Of a stretch of 64,000 bases of DNA, positions 18,033-29,925 are shown one piece after another. This DNA comes from Juglans regia (Eukaryota; Streptophyta; Magnoliopsida; Fagales; Juglandaceae), in assembly GCF_001411555.2 (NCBI RefSeq), contig NC_049912.1:3923001-3987000 (forward strand), read 5' to 3'. The position numbers and the translations under genes are program-made. Every line of letters begins with the position of its first letter. Position 1 is the stretch's first letter. The notes beneath the pieces are model-generated. The model had not been told where the DNA came from and made no database searches. It was given only the letters and a program-made list of their open reading frames with translations.

Positions 18033-18190
18033 TGTAGTCGTAAGAGCGTAAATGTTGTGTAATCATTTTGAAAAAAGTGAATAAATACGGAATTTGTATA
18101 AAAAAAAATTAATTTTTTAATAGTAAATTTTATTCTTTTTTAAAATGATTGTACAGTTCTTGCATACTTTAATACTTTACGATTGTATGT
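18033..18190. repeat. MITE-like repeat, TACAATCGT family (degenerate)
   Basis: The left part TGTAGTCGTAAGAGCGTAAA and a right part TTTACGATTGTATG are inverted relative to each other around an AATTTTTTAATAG centre. The same layout recurs at 47592-47734, 48411-48567 and 51231-51374. Confidence 0.5.
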
Positions 18191-18948
18191 AAGATTGTAC
18201 GTAACATTACTGGAAAGACTGAAAGTTTAGCACACCAGAACTGAGTAGCTCGATTATAGTTTTATAATCTTGCCACTTCCTTGCAATTTATAATTTTAGG
18301 CAAGTCTGACATCTAACATGGTTGCACTGCAAAATGTTTACTCCGAGTGAAATGAAAGAGATTCTTTGTTCAGGTTGTCAACGCCCGGGATTGGTGACCA
18401 AAATATACATACTCACATTTTATAAAATGAAAAGGCATATTGCTTAAGCTTTTAATGATGTGTTTTTAATTCGAAGAATCTTTTTCCACTAAAATTTCAG
18501 TGTTGGAGAAGCCTGTTTTTATAAAGTAGATGCCTTCAATCATCATTCCTACAAAGTTTTGGAAGATCCATTAAAGCCACAGGCAGAAGCTCTCTTCTGG
18601 TCTATGCGGATTATTGGTCGAGCTAATGTGTGAAGGAAAATACTATTCCTATAGAAATTTTCTACCGAATTGTATTTTATTTTTTTTTACTTAGTGATTA
18701 AGAAAGTGTTTTTAAATGGGATGTCTGCTGACTGCACTAGAGGTGAGGGATGTGATTTAAAAAACAATAATTTTATATGTTAATTACTATTTATTTTCAC
18801 TTTCTACATTTATGATTTTTTTTCATATAGTGTAAGAGTATTTTTTATAAGATGTAGAAGTATTTTTCATAAAGTGTGGAGTGTGGTATAGTGAATAGTG
18901 ACCGATGCATAAAATATTTCTAAAAAGAAATGCTATTCTTCCAAACGA

Positions 18949-19082
18949 GGATCCCGACAGTATTTTTTTTTTTTTACTTAATGATTTAGAAAATATTTTT
19001 TAATGATATTGTAAATTTTTTTAAAAAAATATACTAAAGTGTTAAAAAAATGCATAAAAAAAAAAAGCACTGTCGGGATCCC
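18949..19082. mobile_element. MITE with GGATCCCGACAGT inverted ends
   Basis: The 134-bp AT-rich unit has perfect 13-bp inverted ends GGATCCCGACAGT. No target duplication could be assigned. Confidence 0.6.
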
Positions 19083-19319
19083 CATGTGTGGCTGTAGAGC
19101 CACTCGTGGTTTGAAGGCTAGATATAAGTCTTAAATAAATAAGTCTCGATTCTTTATAAAAAAAAAAAAAAAAGAAGATCCCACTAGAAAAATGATAGGT
19201 TCTTTTATATTTTTTCATGGTGGGATTTATTTTATTATAAAAAGACTGCAAAACTTATTTATTTAGAACTTGTACATTAAGGTTTAATTCAAGCAAGATG
19301 TGGCTCACTAGAAACAGAA

Positions 19320-20225
19320 TTACCATGAGGGTCAGGAATAGTTTGACTAAAAATTATGATTGTCCTTTAAGCAGTACAGAAGAGTTCAAAATGGCAGATT
19401 ACTGAATATATACTATTAGGTAATATAGAAGGCAAGTCCGTAGATAAAGCTTGCCTATGGAGGTCCCAACTCCCAAGTGCTCAGACTTGAAGATAGATCA
19501 TGTCGTATAAGTATCAAAGATGGAAGATTAAAATTACCTGCTACTTTTGTGTGACAGTGGAGATCTTATCAGCCCACAATTTCCAGATATTTCACATGCA
19601 AATGGCCCCTGAAGCAGTGATCTTGTGTCAAGTCTGTTCCAGCATGTTGCATTACCTTGACAGTTGTAACCCTGGATCTACGAACTCCAAATGCGAAGGT
19701 GATGCTTTGGGTCACTATAGACGCTAGAGTGAAAGCATGGGAGCGAAGAATAATTAGATACCCAGGTAGTTCAAGCCATAAACAATGAGTGTTCCCCCTA
19801 GGTCTACACAGATCATGAGTTCAGCTACCGCATTTGCTTGAGCAGCACATCCACAAGACTGAAACTCAAAGGAACCGAGGGGAGCCTGCAGAAGAGGTGG
19901 AACATACGATCAAATTCAATGCAACATGCAAAACCAAAATGTAATAGAACAAACGTTGCAGGGCTAAAGTTGCACTTTCCAATCAAGCCATGGCTAATTG
20001 AGACAACTTACCATGAGGGTGAAAAATAGTTTGCCTACTTTTCCATTTAGCAGTTGGAAGGAGTTCAAAATGGCAAGTTACTCACTATTGATTATAAGGT
20101 ACTACCATATACAAGGCAGCCACATAAGGTAAGTTACCCAAGGAGGACCGAGGTCCAAGAGCTCATTTGAGACGTTTCATATCATGGGTATTACGGATGG
20201 GAGTTTCGTATTACCTGCTAAATCA
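19320..20225. repeat. Imperfect direct duplication, two units of about 230 bp, 688 bp apart
   Basis: Unit one (about 19320-19550) and unit two (about 20008-20225) share, in the same order, TTACCATGAGGGT, AATAGTTTG, GAGTTCAAAATGGCA, a GGAGG/GTCC stretch and ATTACCTGCTA. They are diverged. The DNA between them contains the kinase exon-11-like fragment. No ORF links them to a known protein. Confidence 0.65.
19587..19710 (+). pseudogene. Pseudogene fragment resembling kinase exon 11 (and perhaps exon 12)
   Basis: 19587-19652 reads as IFHMQMAPEAVILCQVCSS after a CCAG that mimics the splice acceptor. The kinase exon 11 (16621-16704) encodes [19 protein letters not shown], and the DNA match is about 85 percent by eye over 65 bases. 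About 19673-19697 (GATCTACGAACTCCAAATGC) resembles exon 12 (CTGAGGGACCCAAATGC) with the intervening intron absent. A one-base loss before CTTGTG shifts the frame. It is a decayed partial copy, possibly spliced, lying about 2 kb downstream of its likely parent. Confidence 0.7.
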
Positions 20226-20515
20226 ATGTTTCACTTGAATGTCATGGGGCAGGGGTCTGCAAATTTCACAGGTTCCAGCACTAGCATATTTTATCTCTGT
20301 CAAAAATCTCTATTTAAATCTTTTCAAGCAAAAAAGAAATAGAAATTCTAAATATTGGCATCAAGGCAAAGAAGAATGTGTTTAGTGGTCTCAATCTTGA
20401 GACTTGAGAGTAATGTTGCAGATAAAAATTCCATAGTGAGAGCACCGATAGTTGGTGATTTAATTACGCGCTCCTCGTATGAGACTGCATGGGAGCCAAT
20501 GCTGAGATGGAATTC

Positions 20516-22960
20516 CTACCAATAGTCCCCACAAGAACAATTTCCATCTCTAAAATGATGAAAACAGTTTGAATCCCTCAAAATAATATGCCGAAGAAAT
20601 ACTCTTGATATATATTTCATAGCAGTATGACAATCCCCACAAACCCGAAGATTCTTAAAAATTCGTATAGGTGCTCCAGGTGGCACAGTGAGAATCCCGA
20701 AAGCAATGGCTAACTTCTCGCTGTGATAAGCTAGACCAAGCTCCTTGCCCTCCTCATCCATGTCATGAAGTGCAAAATTCATGTCCGGCACATATCCAGC
20801 TTCCTTGATTAGTATCATAATCTCATCTATCTTGGAATATATCTCAGCTGTCCTTGGATGGCCTCTGTCTTCCGACATAAATCTATGCACATGGCTGTTC
20901 AGCTCAATCCAACTGCAACCTGGCTCCTTACTGATTCCCATTGATTTCATCAATCTTCGAATTCTTGCAGCATCTTCCCATCTACCAGCTGAAAAATACA
21001 TGTTAGATAATAGAACATATGGCACAGCATTTGAGGGTTCCAATTCAAAAAGGTTCTTTGCTGCCTTCTCTCCCAACTCTAAATTCCTATGTACTCTACA
21101 TGCAGCAAGTAGTGCCTTCCATACTGTTGCATCTGGTTTAACATCCATTTCATTCAGTAATTCCTTGGCCTCATTAAGTTTTCCTGAGCGCCCCAAGAGA
21201 TCAATCATACAAGCATAGTGTTCAGCACCTGGTTTTATTCCAAAGACCTGGTTCATTGATTCAAAAAACCAGCGACCATCATCAACAAGACCAGCATGGC
21301 TGCATGCAAATAGTAAGCCAATGAAAGTGATGAAGTCTGGCTTTGTACCACTTGCTATCATCCGATTGTAAAATTGTATGGAATCCTTTCCTCTACCATT
21401 CTGTGCATAACCAACTATTAAAGCTGTCCATGTAACTACATCCTGAACTTGCATTGAATTGAAGACTCCATTAGCATCCTCTATACACCCACATTTTGCA
21501 TACATTGTGACAAGGGAATTATCTATCGACAAAGATGATACAAGTCCAAATTTAATAAAGTTTGCGTGAACTTGTTGCCCAAATTTTAGCAGTGTCAGTT
21601 CTGCACAGGCACTCAAAATGCTGGCAATCACAAATTCATCCGGGCAAATTCCTGTAGTTCTCATATCACAAAACAACTTAATGGCTTCTTCATGAGAGCC
21701 ATTGTGAGCATACCCTGTGACCAAGGAGGTCCATGAGATCACATCCCTGTCTACCATCCGACTGAACACCTCAAATGCACATTCTAAGTACCCTTGTTTG
21801 GCATACATGTCAACAAGAGCATTGCTCACGAGCTTATAAGCTTCAAATCCAGTCTTGATGATCATACAATGAACAGATTTAGCATTTTTCATATCCATCG
21901 TGGAAGTGAAAGAGTTTAGGACCGATGGATATGTAAAATCATCAATTTTCATATCTCTCGCATGCATTTTCTTAAATAAGGACAGAGCTTCCTGTTCAAA
22001 CCCATGCCTTACACACCCAACTATCATTGAGTTCCAAGAAACCACATCATCAAATTCCATATTCTCTAATGCCCTCCTTGCACTGTTCAAGTTTCCACAT
22101 TTTGCATACATATTAACCAATGCACTTTGAACAAACACATTAGCCCCAAAACCACTCCTAACTATGCATCCATGGACCTGAGCCCCGAAATCACCTGCTG
22201 AAACTGATGCACAAGCAGTCAAAATGCTAGGAAATGTAAACTGATTGGACTCAACCCCTTCTGCCTGCATGCCTCGGAAACACTCAATTGCCTTAAACTC
22301 ATCACCATTTTGGGAGTACCCAGAAACCATAGCAGTCCATAACACATGATTTCTCCTCCCAGGCAATGTATCAAAAAGATATTCGGCTTCCAAAATGCAC
22401 TTGCACTTTGCATACATGTCAACAAGAGCAGTGACAACAAAAACATTAGAGTCGAATCCAATCCTTATTAAGTAACCATGAATGATTTCACCTCCCTGCA
22501 GCAATCCCAATACCGAGCACCCCCTTAGAGCACTACCCAATGTATATTGGCTCAGCTTTTGTCCCTCATACAGCATTTCCCTAAACAAGTCTAAAGCTTC
22601 CATTTCACAACCATATCGACAATACCCTGATATAAGAGAAGACCAAGTAATAGAACTTCGATTAGGAGTCTCATTAAACAGTTTTTTAGCTTCAGCCAAC
22701 CTCCCTGAATTCGCATAAGCAGCAATCATTGTGTTCCAGCTAAACTCGTCCCTATTAAACATATTATCAAACATTTTACGGGCTTCATCAATTCGACCTG
22801 ATTTAGACAAATCATTCAGCAGCCGGTTCGAAAGTAGCCGGTTTGAGTCAAGCTTAGAATTCACTATGCTATGAACATGCCGGGCTAAATCTCTGGGACT
22901 GAACTGACGGCACGCTTTATGGCATTTGAAAGTTCCTAAGTTTGATTTGATCATAAGCAT
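20516..22960 (-). CDS. PLS-class pentatricopeptide repeat protein with DYW deaminase domain
   Basis: Single-exon gene, 814 aa. PPR proteins of this class bind organelle transcripts with their P, L and S repeats. The C-terminal DYW domain performs C-to-U editing. Visible here: about 17 repeats from residue 40 on, with hallmark strings such as NALVDMYAKQG, VVSWNSMIVGC and DVVTWTALIVGYAQNG. An E/E+ region follows around 580-680. The DYW domain covers about 680-814, with HSEKLAIAFG (zinc and catalytic HxE), CGDCH, and the terminal CSCGDYW directly before TAG. The zinc and glutamate residues are all kept, so the deaminase looks functional. The start is ATG at 22960 (a second ATG lies at 22954). 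The open frame continues upstream without an ATG. The N-terminus is basic and may be a plastid or mitochondrial targeting peptide, but which one is unclear. No intron is needed. The edited site cannot be predicted here. Confidence 0.95.
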   Translation of the reverse strand: MLMIKSNLGTFKCHKACRQFSPRDLARHVHSIVNSKLDSNRLLSNRLLNDLSKSGRIDEARKMFDNMFNRDEFSWNTMIAAYANSGRLAEAKKLFNETPNRSSITWSSLISGYCRYGCEMEALDLFREMLYEGQKLSQYTLGSALRGCSVLGLLQGGEIIHGYLIRIGFDSNVFVVTALVDMYAKCKCILEAEYLFDTLPGRRNHVLWTAMVSGYSQNGDEFKAIECFRGMQAEGVESNQFTFPSILTACASVSAGDFGAQVHGCIVRSGFGANVFVQSALVNMYAKCGNLNSARRALENMEFDDVVSWNSMIVGCVRHGFEQEALSLFKKMHARDMKIDDFTYPSVLNSFTSTMDMKNAKSVHCMIIKTGFEAYKLVSNALVDMYAKQGYLECAFEVFSRMVDRDVISWTSLVTGYAHNGSHEEAIKLFCDMRTTGICPDEFVIASILSACAELTLLKFGQQVHANFIKFGLVSSLSIDNSLVTMYAKCGCIEDANGVFNSMQVQDVVTWTALIVGYAQNGRGKDSIQFYNRMIASGTKPDFITFIGLLFACSHAGLVDDGRWFFESMNQVFGIKPGAEHYACMIDLLGRSGKLNEAKELLNEMDVKPDATVWKALLAACRVHRNLELGEKAAKNLFELEPSNAVPYVLLSNMYFSAGRWEDAARIRRLMKSMGISKEPGCSWIELNSHVHRFMSEDRGHPRTAEIYSKIDEIMILIKEAGYVPDMNFALHDMDEEGKELGLAYHSEKLAIAFGILTVPPGAPIRIFKNLRVCGDCHTAMKYISRVFLRHIILRDSNCFHHFRDGNCSCGDYW

Positions 22961-23567
22961 CTTGTGCTCACCGGCCACTATTCCGAAGACTTCATCCAAG
23001 TAGTAAACATTTAAGTTTCAAAAATCCAAATAAACGAACAAGGAAAGATGCGACCGGACGCGTGTGTTATATGTTTGTGTATATATGTTATCTACGTTTT
23101 TGAGAGAAATGAGGGGAGTGAAACTGGAACGAAATATTTCTATTAGTTGATAGGCAAACTCGTCAATTTAGGGTTGTATCGTCAGCTCAAATATCTTAAA
23201 TTTTTTCCTAAAAAAGAAATGACATTGGTGTATAGAGCATATCATTCATTTTACTTAAATGATAAGATTTAATTTATAATATTCGATTTGTATGATTCAA
23301 AGTTTAAACTTTATCTACTCTTAAGCTCTGTTTGGATAGTGCAATGTTCTAAATTATTTATTATTTTATTATTATTTTTTATTACTATTTAATTTTTTAT
23401 TATTATTCACAGAATATTTAAGATCACCTCACTGCAACCTTAGTCTCTTCTATGCTTTCTCTCGAGAAAAAACATGAGTGGAGTGTTGGGGAAAAACGTT
23501 CTTTGATACTTTTGATGGCAGAGTATTTCTTTGGACTGTTCAAGGTATTGAACAGGCAGGAAAAGTG
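22961..23567. other. Intergenic region upstream of the PPR gene
   Basis: Contains the PPR promoter. A TATATA-like stretch at 23080-23090 read on the minus strand could be its TATA box. At about 23325-23430 there is a fragment with GTTTGGATAG and ATTATT runs that resembles the GATGAG-type MITE ends seen elsewhere. No gene. Confidence 0.45.
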
Positions 23568-25276
23568 ATGGAAGACCTTGAAGACCAATGGAGTAGACTG
23601 AAGTTGACAGGGGAAGAAAATACTATAATCGAACTACATGGAGAGGGATTGACAGAAACACAGAGTAGAGGTGAACGTAGTCTGGTCGCGAAATTATGTA
23701 TGGAGCGAGTAATTGGAAAAGAGATAATTGTAGGGTGTGACAATAGAGCCGGTGAACCGGTAAATCGGACCAGACAGGTGGGTCTAGTCCAATATCGAGT
23801 TTGGTGTTCTTTTTTTTAATACCGGACCAGACTTGTTCATATAAATATATAGATTTTAATTTTTTCTGTTATATATAATTTTGTATTATATATTATCACT
23901 ATAGTCTGTTGTATTAATAGTTATACTAAAACTATATCACTATATATTATAATATATCACTATAGTCTATAATACAATATAATATACTATAATATATTAT
24001 CACTATATTATTATATATTATAATATATATACTATATAATATACCAGAAAAATCAGAACTGGTAAAACCGAAAGTACCGGTTTAGAGGTGTAGCTGGTGC
24101 GGTATCGATTTTTCAAATCTCAAAACCGATATATACCGATTCGGTTCTAAAATATATTCAAAATCAGACCGATTACACCTCTAAATAATTGGATCTACAA
24201 TGACAAAGATCTGGAAAGAGAGTAAACCTGCAGTTTTTCAAGAATGTGGCCCAAGTTTATTCACTGTAACTTTTTCTACACATGCTGATAAACAGAAGAT
24301 GATGGCGGGTAGGCCATGGTTGTTTGATAATTGCCTATTTGTCCCTTAACTATTTGATGGCTTGTCCCAATAAGATTAATTTTGATAGTGAAATGTTCTA
24401 GGTACAATTCCCTAACATGCGCTTTGAATAGAGAGTGTGGAGAACGAATTGGCAACTCTATATGCAAGGTGGTTGAAGTAGATCTACCAGAGGATGGAAT
24501 TGGATGGGGTGAGTTCCTCAGGATAAAAATTGAAGTGATGTTGTAGACTGCTTTGATAAGAGGTCGTACTTTCTGTGTATGTGGAAGAAGGTTTGGATCC
24601 TCTTGAAATATGAGAAATTGCCTTGTATGTATTTTGCATGTGGTGCATAGTACATGGTGCAAGTGGATGTTCGTCAAACAAACTCAATAAGGATACAATA
24701 GTGGAACAATCCCAACAGTTTGGAACATGGTTGAGAGCCGAAGCAAATTTGATGGGAAGGAACCAGTCCAGAAATGAATACTATGAGAAGAACAGGTATG
24801 GCGGTTGACACAAACAGTCTTCTGCAGATGGAAGAATAGATAGTGGCAATTCGGGAGCAAGGGCAAGTTCGGTGATGGAGAACAATCACAATGGTGAACC
24901 TCGAATAGTACAGGACGATGAAGAAGGCATAAATCAAGGAATCTATGCGGAAATCAGAGAAATTATGGATACGGGTGAGTATTTTGTGGAGTGGTTTAAA
25001 ATTGTTGAATTTGAAAAATTGATGGAGGGAGATATGGATAGATTCGAGGCGAATGAGGCGGGATTAAAGGTGTATGAAACTGTAGAGAGGCTAGAGGACA
25101 TTGGGACTAGCTTGGGCATGTTAACAGAGAAGCCCATTCAAAAGTCCACAGTGGCGTTAACTAAGAGTGGGCTGGAGATGTCTGTAATTATGCAACCTGA
25201 TCTAGTCACATATGAAGAAGGAGAAGTACTAGCAAGTGAAATCCTATTTTCTCAAGAGGAAGGAAAATCAACTTAG
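23568..25276 (+). pseudogene. LINE 1 ORF1 (DUF4283/zinc-knuckle type) remnant
   Basis: It begins MEDLEDQWSRLKLTGEE at 23568 and runs into the MITE at 23731. It resumes after 24192 with STMTKIWKESKPAVF and AGRPWLFDN, typical of the RNA-binding-like domain of plant LINE ORF1. Degenerate zinc-knuckle residues (KYEKLPCMYFACGA) follow near 24610-24660. The last open part, 24872-25276, is acidic and has no known domain. Several stops make it inactive. Confidence 0.75.
23731..24183. mobile_element. hAT-like MITE (TAGGGGTG type) inside LINE 1 ORF1
   Basis: 453 bp. Ends TAGGGTGTGAC on the left and the complement of GATTACACCTCTA on the right. Flanks GATAATTG (23723-23730) and AATAATTG (24184-24191) match at 7 of 8 bases. 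Near the ends are CCGGT and CGGACCAGAC motifs, and the centre is an AT-only palindromic stretch (TATAATATATCACTATA). Removing it rejoins the LINE ORF1 match. Confidence 0.75.
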
Positions 25277-25487
25277 AGTAGGAGAAAGTGGAAGAAACAT
25301 GCTAGGGACAAAGGTATGACCTCTTTGCTTGTGAATTTTAATTTGCCTAAGAAGAGGAGTCTGATTGATGAAGAAGATGAAATTGGGTTTGGGGAATTTA
25401 CGAAAAAACAAAGGGGGGTAGTGCGGTGGAGAGGCACAGTGATCTTGATCTATTGGTGGTAGCTGCTAGTTAGCCCCACTAAAAGCT

Positions 25488-28400
25488 ATGAAAACCCTTA
25501 GTTTGAACTGTCGGGAGCTTGGTGCCCCCGATTAGTTCAACACTTTCACTAGATTGTGAAGGAAAAGAACCCAGATTTAGTTTTCTTTATGGAAACTAAA
25601 ATTAACTCTTGTAGATGGGATTTTTTAAAAAGAAAATTGAAGTCTGATGGATGTTTTGTGGTGGAACCACTGGGTAGGAGTGGTGGTTTGGCATTGCTAA
25701 GGAAGATGGAAATATGTGTTTCGATTAAATCCTTTTGTAAGAGTCATATTAATGCATGTATCAAAACTGAGTATGTAATTGGGGAGTGGCAGTTTACAGG
25801 ATTTTATGGTCATCCTAAGGCGCTAGTAAAAGGCAAGAAACATGGGATCTGCTTTTCAAATTCCTTTAAAACCTACAAATCAAATGGCTTGGTTTGTATG
25901 TGGAGATTTTAATGAAATAACTTCAAAGGATGAAAAAATAAGGTGCAAACCTCATCGTGAGGCTCAGATGAGGAAATTCATAAATGCATTGGAAACAAGT
26001 GAATTGTATGATCTGGGATAGAAAATCTCAAAATATACTTGGAGTAATAGGCATAATGATTGCACTTTTACTAAGGAAAGATTGGTCATGGGAGTTTCCA
26101 ATACGGGTTGGTTAAGCTATTTCAAGTATGTGAAAGTGGGAGGTTTAGTTGAGATTTGATCATAGACCCTTATTGTTTTCATGTTGTAAGGATTATTATA
26201 GAAGGGGCTTTCATAACAAATCTTTTAAATATAAAGTTAGATGGGGGTTTGAGGAAGAATGTAAGAAAATTGTTGATGATAAATGGAATAAACGTGTTTT
26301 ATCCATTGAATCTTTGAGGGATGTGAAAGAGAGTCTAACCCATTGTAGTTCAACCTTAATTACTTGGAGCAAACAACATTGTACTAATATAAAGAAGGAA
26401 ATAAAAGAGAAAGTTGAGCTATTAAAAAAATTGCAAGATGATGAAGGGCAACACAATATTGAAGTCATACAAAACACACAAAGGGAGTTGGGGCTTTTAT
26501 TATAGAAGGAAGATCTTCGATGGAGACAAAGGGCCAAAAGACACTGGTGTCAACATGGAGATAGAAACACTCGTTTCTTCCATGCTTGTGCCATATAAAG
26601 AAGGAAGAAGAATCTTATATAAAAAAAATCAAGGATATTGGAGGTAGAACAATGACTAAAGAGGTAGACATTGCAAGAGCTTTCAAGAATCACTTTCAAG
26701 CTATCTACACTTCTTCAAAGCCCAATGCAGTTGAGATAGAAACATGCTTTCAATCCATTGACAAAAGGGTGACATATGAGATGAACACAAATCTGGAGTT
26801 GCCTTTCTCATCTATTGAGGTTTGTGAAGCCTTGAAACAAATGGGGCCTCTGAGATCACCAGGACCAGATAGCTTTGGAGCTGGTTTTTACTAGGAGCAC
26901 TGGAACACTATCTGGTCTAAGGTGTGCACAGCTATCCTTGATTTTCTTAGTGGTGGAAGCATGCCTTGTACTCTCAATCAGCCCTTATAACTCTTATACC
27001 AAAGCTTAATACTCCTTTGTTTGTAAATTATTATAGGCATATTTCACTTTATAATGTTCTATATAAGTTTATTGCAAAAATTTTAGCAAATAGGTTTAAA
27101 TGTATAATGCTTGATATTATTTCTAGGTGTCAAAGTGCATTTGTACCAGGAGGTCCATCACAGATAATGTAATGGTGGCCTATAAGGTCCTACATTCAAT
27201 GAAATCAAGAAAAAAAAAAGGAATTACTGGCAGCCTGGTTTTAAAACTTGACATGTCTAAGGCCTATGACAAAATTGAGTGGCAGTTTGTAGAAGCCACA
27301 ATGACAAAGTTAAGGTTTAATGAAAAGTGGGTCAAATTGGTGATGCAGTGTGTGGAATTAGTTTCATATTAGAAAAACTGGAGAGATGTTTACTCCATCA
27401 AGGGATTGAGGCAAGGGGATCCACTGTCTCCTTACCTCTTTATCTTGTGTGCTGAAGGATTGAGTTTTCTATTGGGTAGAGCTTAACAAAGTGGAGATAT
27501 AAAAGGAGTAGTAGCAGCGAAGGGAGGTACTAAGATCACCCACCTGCTATTTGTAGATGACTGTGTGACTTTTAGTAGAGCAAAGTTAGGAGATTGGAAG
27601 AAAATTCAAGAAGTGCTTCAGCAATATGAAAAAGCATCTGGACAAGTGCTAGGACAAGTGCTAAATCGACAGAAGACCTCCATTCTATTTAGCTCTAACA
27701 CAAGTGCAATCATTCAAAGATAGATTATTCAAGATATTGGAGCTATTGTGTGTGGTGATTATGGTGAATATCTAGGTCTGCCAACCATGGTTGGGAGGTC
27801 AAAATACAATACATTCAGAGGGATTAAGGAGAACATATAGATGAAGATTAATAGCTAGAAGAATACATTTGTATCCACTGCTGGGAAGGAGATTCTGATC
27901 AAGGCAATCCTTCTGTCTATTGCTACCTACACAATGAATATATTTCTTCTACCAAAGAAATTGTGAGATTAATGCTTTATTGTCAAAATTATGGTGGAGC
28001 AACAAGAAAAAAGGGAAAGGGATACAGTGGAAGAGTTGACAAAAAAAGGTGAAACAAAAAATATGGGACGAATGGGGTTTCGAGATGTTAAGAATTTCTA
28101 TAGGGCTATGTTAGCTAAATAGGGTTGGAGATTGATGCAGGAACCAAATTCCTTGGTAGCAAAAATTTTCAAGGAAAAATACTATAGGAATTCCAAGTTT
28201 TTATAGGCAAAACTTTGACATTTCTCCATCTTTTATTTGGAGAAATGTGTGATCAGCTCAGGAATTATTAAAAGGAGTGGTATGGAGAGTTGGTAATGAA
28301 AACAACATATCCATTTGGGGACACAAGTGACTTCCATAGTCATGTTCTTTGAAAGTTAAGTCCCCCGTAAAGATATTGGATGGAAACTCAAAAGTACGGA

Positions 28401-28610
28401 AATTGGTGATTGAGGAACTTAACTGCTGGAATGAAAAGCTTATATATGACATTTTTGAAAGAGAGGAAGCTATTCAAATATATAGTATCCCATTGAGTAG
28501 AAGAGGGTAGAGAATAAGGCAATTTAGGATTATACGGAGAATGAAAAATTTACTGTTGGAAGTGCATATCACTTGAGGAGAGGTAAGGAAAAGGAAAAAT
28601 ATGGAGAATC
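25488..28610 (+). pseudogene. LINE 1 ORF2 (endonuclease, reverse transcriptase) remnant
   Basis: The start MKTLSLNCRELGAP at 25488 is the normal beginning of plant LINE ORF2. The endonuclease part shows FFMETKIN, GRSGGLALL and GFYGHP. The reverse transcriptase part shows PGPDSFGAGFY (26860s), [57 protein letters not shown] and HLLFVDDCVTFS (about 27540-27570). In-frame stops and frameshifts are spread throughout. The carboxyl part is cut off at about 28610. Confidence 0.85.
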
Positions 28611-29753
28611 TTCAAATATATATGCACAAAAACAAAATTGTCTTTAAATTTTGTCTTTAAATTTTTTAAAAATTACAATAATATCCTTATCAAAATGATA
28701 TTTTTTTCTCTTTAATAAAGGGCTTGTATATGCAGTCCCCATTTGGGGATTGCAAATAGAATTTCTCTAAAAAAAAGTTTAAACTTTATCTTCAAAATTA
28801 AATTATGACATGTAAGCATTTTGCTGTATGTACTCTATACACCAGTTTATAAATAAAAATTTTCAAAAATCAGACACTAAAATTCAATTCGAGCTAGACT
28901 TGAAACTTTTAGGTTCTTATTTTTTCAATTTGGAAAGTAATACAATAAACAAATATATGAATGAGATAATAAATAAAATGAATCAAAATTGTAATTCTTA
29001 TTAATATATTAGTCAATATTAAAATTATAATAATACAATATTATAATGTGTACGTACAATTATATTTATAACAAAGATATATTGATATATACGCACACGT
29101 ATATGTTAATTTATATAGTTTTAATATATATGATCATTACTTCATGTCTAATATACTATATATATACATATAATACTTACATTTGTAGTTTTTATTAATA
29201 TATATATATATAGGAACGAACTTACGAGTTGAATCAAATTTCATATGAGTCGTATTATTTTAAATATATATATATTTTTTAAATAACTTAGAATAATTAT
29301 TATTTTTATAATAATTGACATGGCAAACTTTCATATTTTAATGTGTTATAAGAAAGTATTTGCAATTAGACTTTTTCATAATAAAAGATGGCTAAAGTTG
29401 CATTCTAATCTAATGCAGGATAATCTTCATGTTACCAAAAGAAATCAATTCATTTGATATTTTATTTTTGCTATCAATGTGATCTTATACATGAGTCTCA
29501 TTCATTCCAAGTAGAATCTTCTAGCCCACTTTGTTTTTTCAATTGGAAATATATTAGAATTCTCCATTAAAGCATGGATTTATACCCATTAATAGAAAAA
29601 TGGCCCTTAATTTAACTCTTCATTGATTTTATGATAAACTAATGTGCACCTATTAAAACACCACAACCCAAACACTTACTTTCCCCTCTCCATCTCTTCT
29701 TCCTTTTTATTATTTTCCTTTATATCATACAAACTAATTTTAGTATGGACAAC

Positions 29754-29925
29754 GATAGGGATTCTGCTGGGTTAAGTTTTTTTATATTATTTTTTAAAAC
29801 TTTTAAATATTTGTAAAAAAAGAAGAAAATTCACAATATTATTAAACAACATTTTCTTAATCACTAAGAAAAAAAAAACTAAAAAAAAAAAAAAAAGGAG
29901 TGGGAGCTCCCAAGGAATCCCTATC
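29754..29925. mobile_element. MITE with GATAGGGATTC inverted ends
   Basis: 172 bp bounded by GATAGGGATTC and its exact complement GAATCCCTATC. The inside is A/T runs with TTCTTAATCACTAAG, also found at about 18680-18710 and similar to the inside of 18949-19082, so these are probably related families. Confidence 0.55.

Larger units (their letters stand above)
17564..19300. other. 3' flank of kinase gene and repeat-rich spacer
   Basis: The kinase 3' untranslated region probably ends between about 17800 and 17850, but no poly-A signal decides it. The rest is AT-rich with MITE-like palindromes (about 18033-18190 and 18949-19082). No coding domain was seen. Confidence 0.5.
23568..28610 (+). mobile_element. 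L1-type LINE 1, decayed and 3'-truncated
   Basis: ORF1-like and ORF2-like remnants lie in order on the plus strand, with many stops and frameshifts. The sequence fades after about 28610 in the connection/zinc-finger region and has no RNase H part or poly-A tail. A hAT-like MITE (23731-24183) sits in ORF1. No target duplication could be assigned because the 3' end is lost. Confidence 0.85.

Noticed and set aside
20781..21218. 145-codon plus-strand frame inside the PPR gene
   Set aside because: It lies fully opposite the conserved PPR/DYW coding sequence and has no family features.
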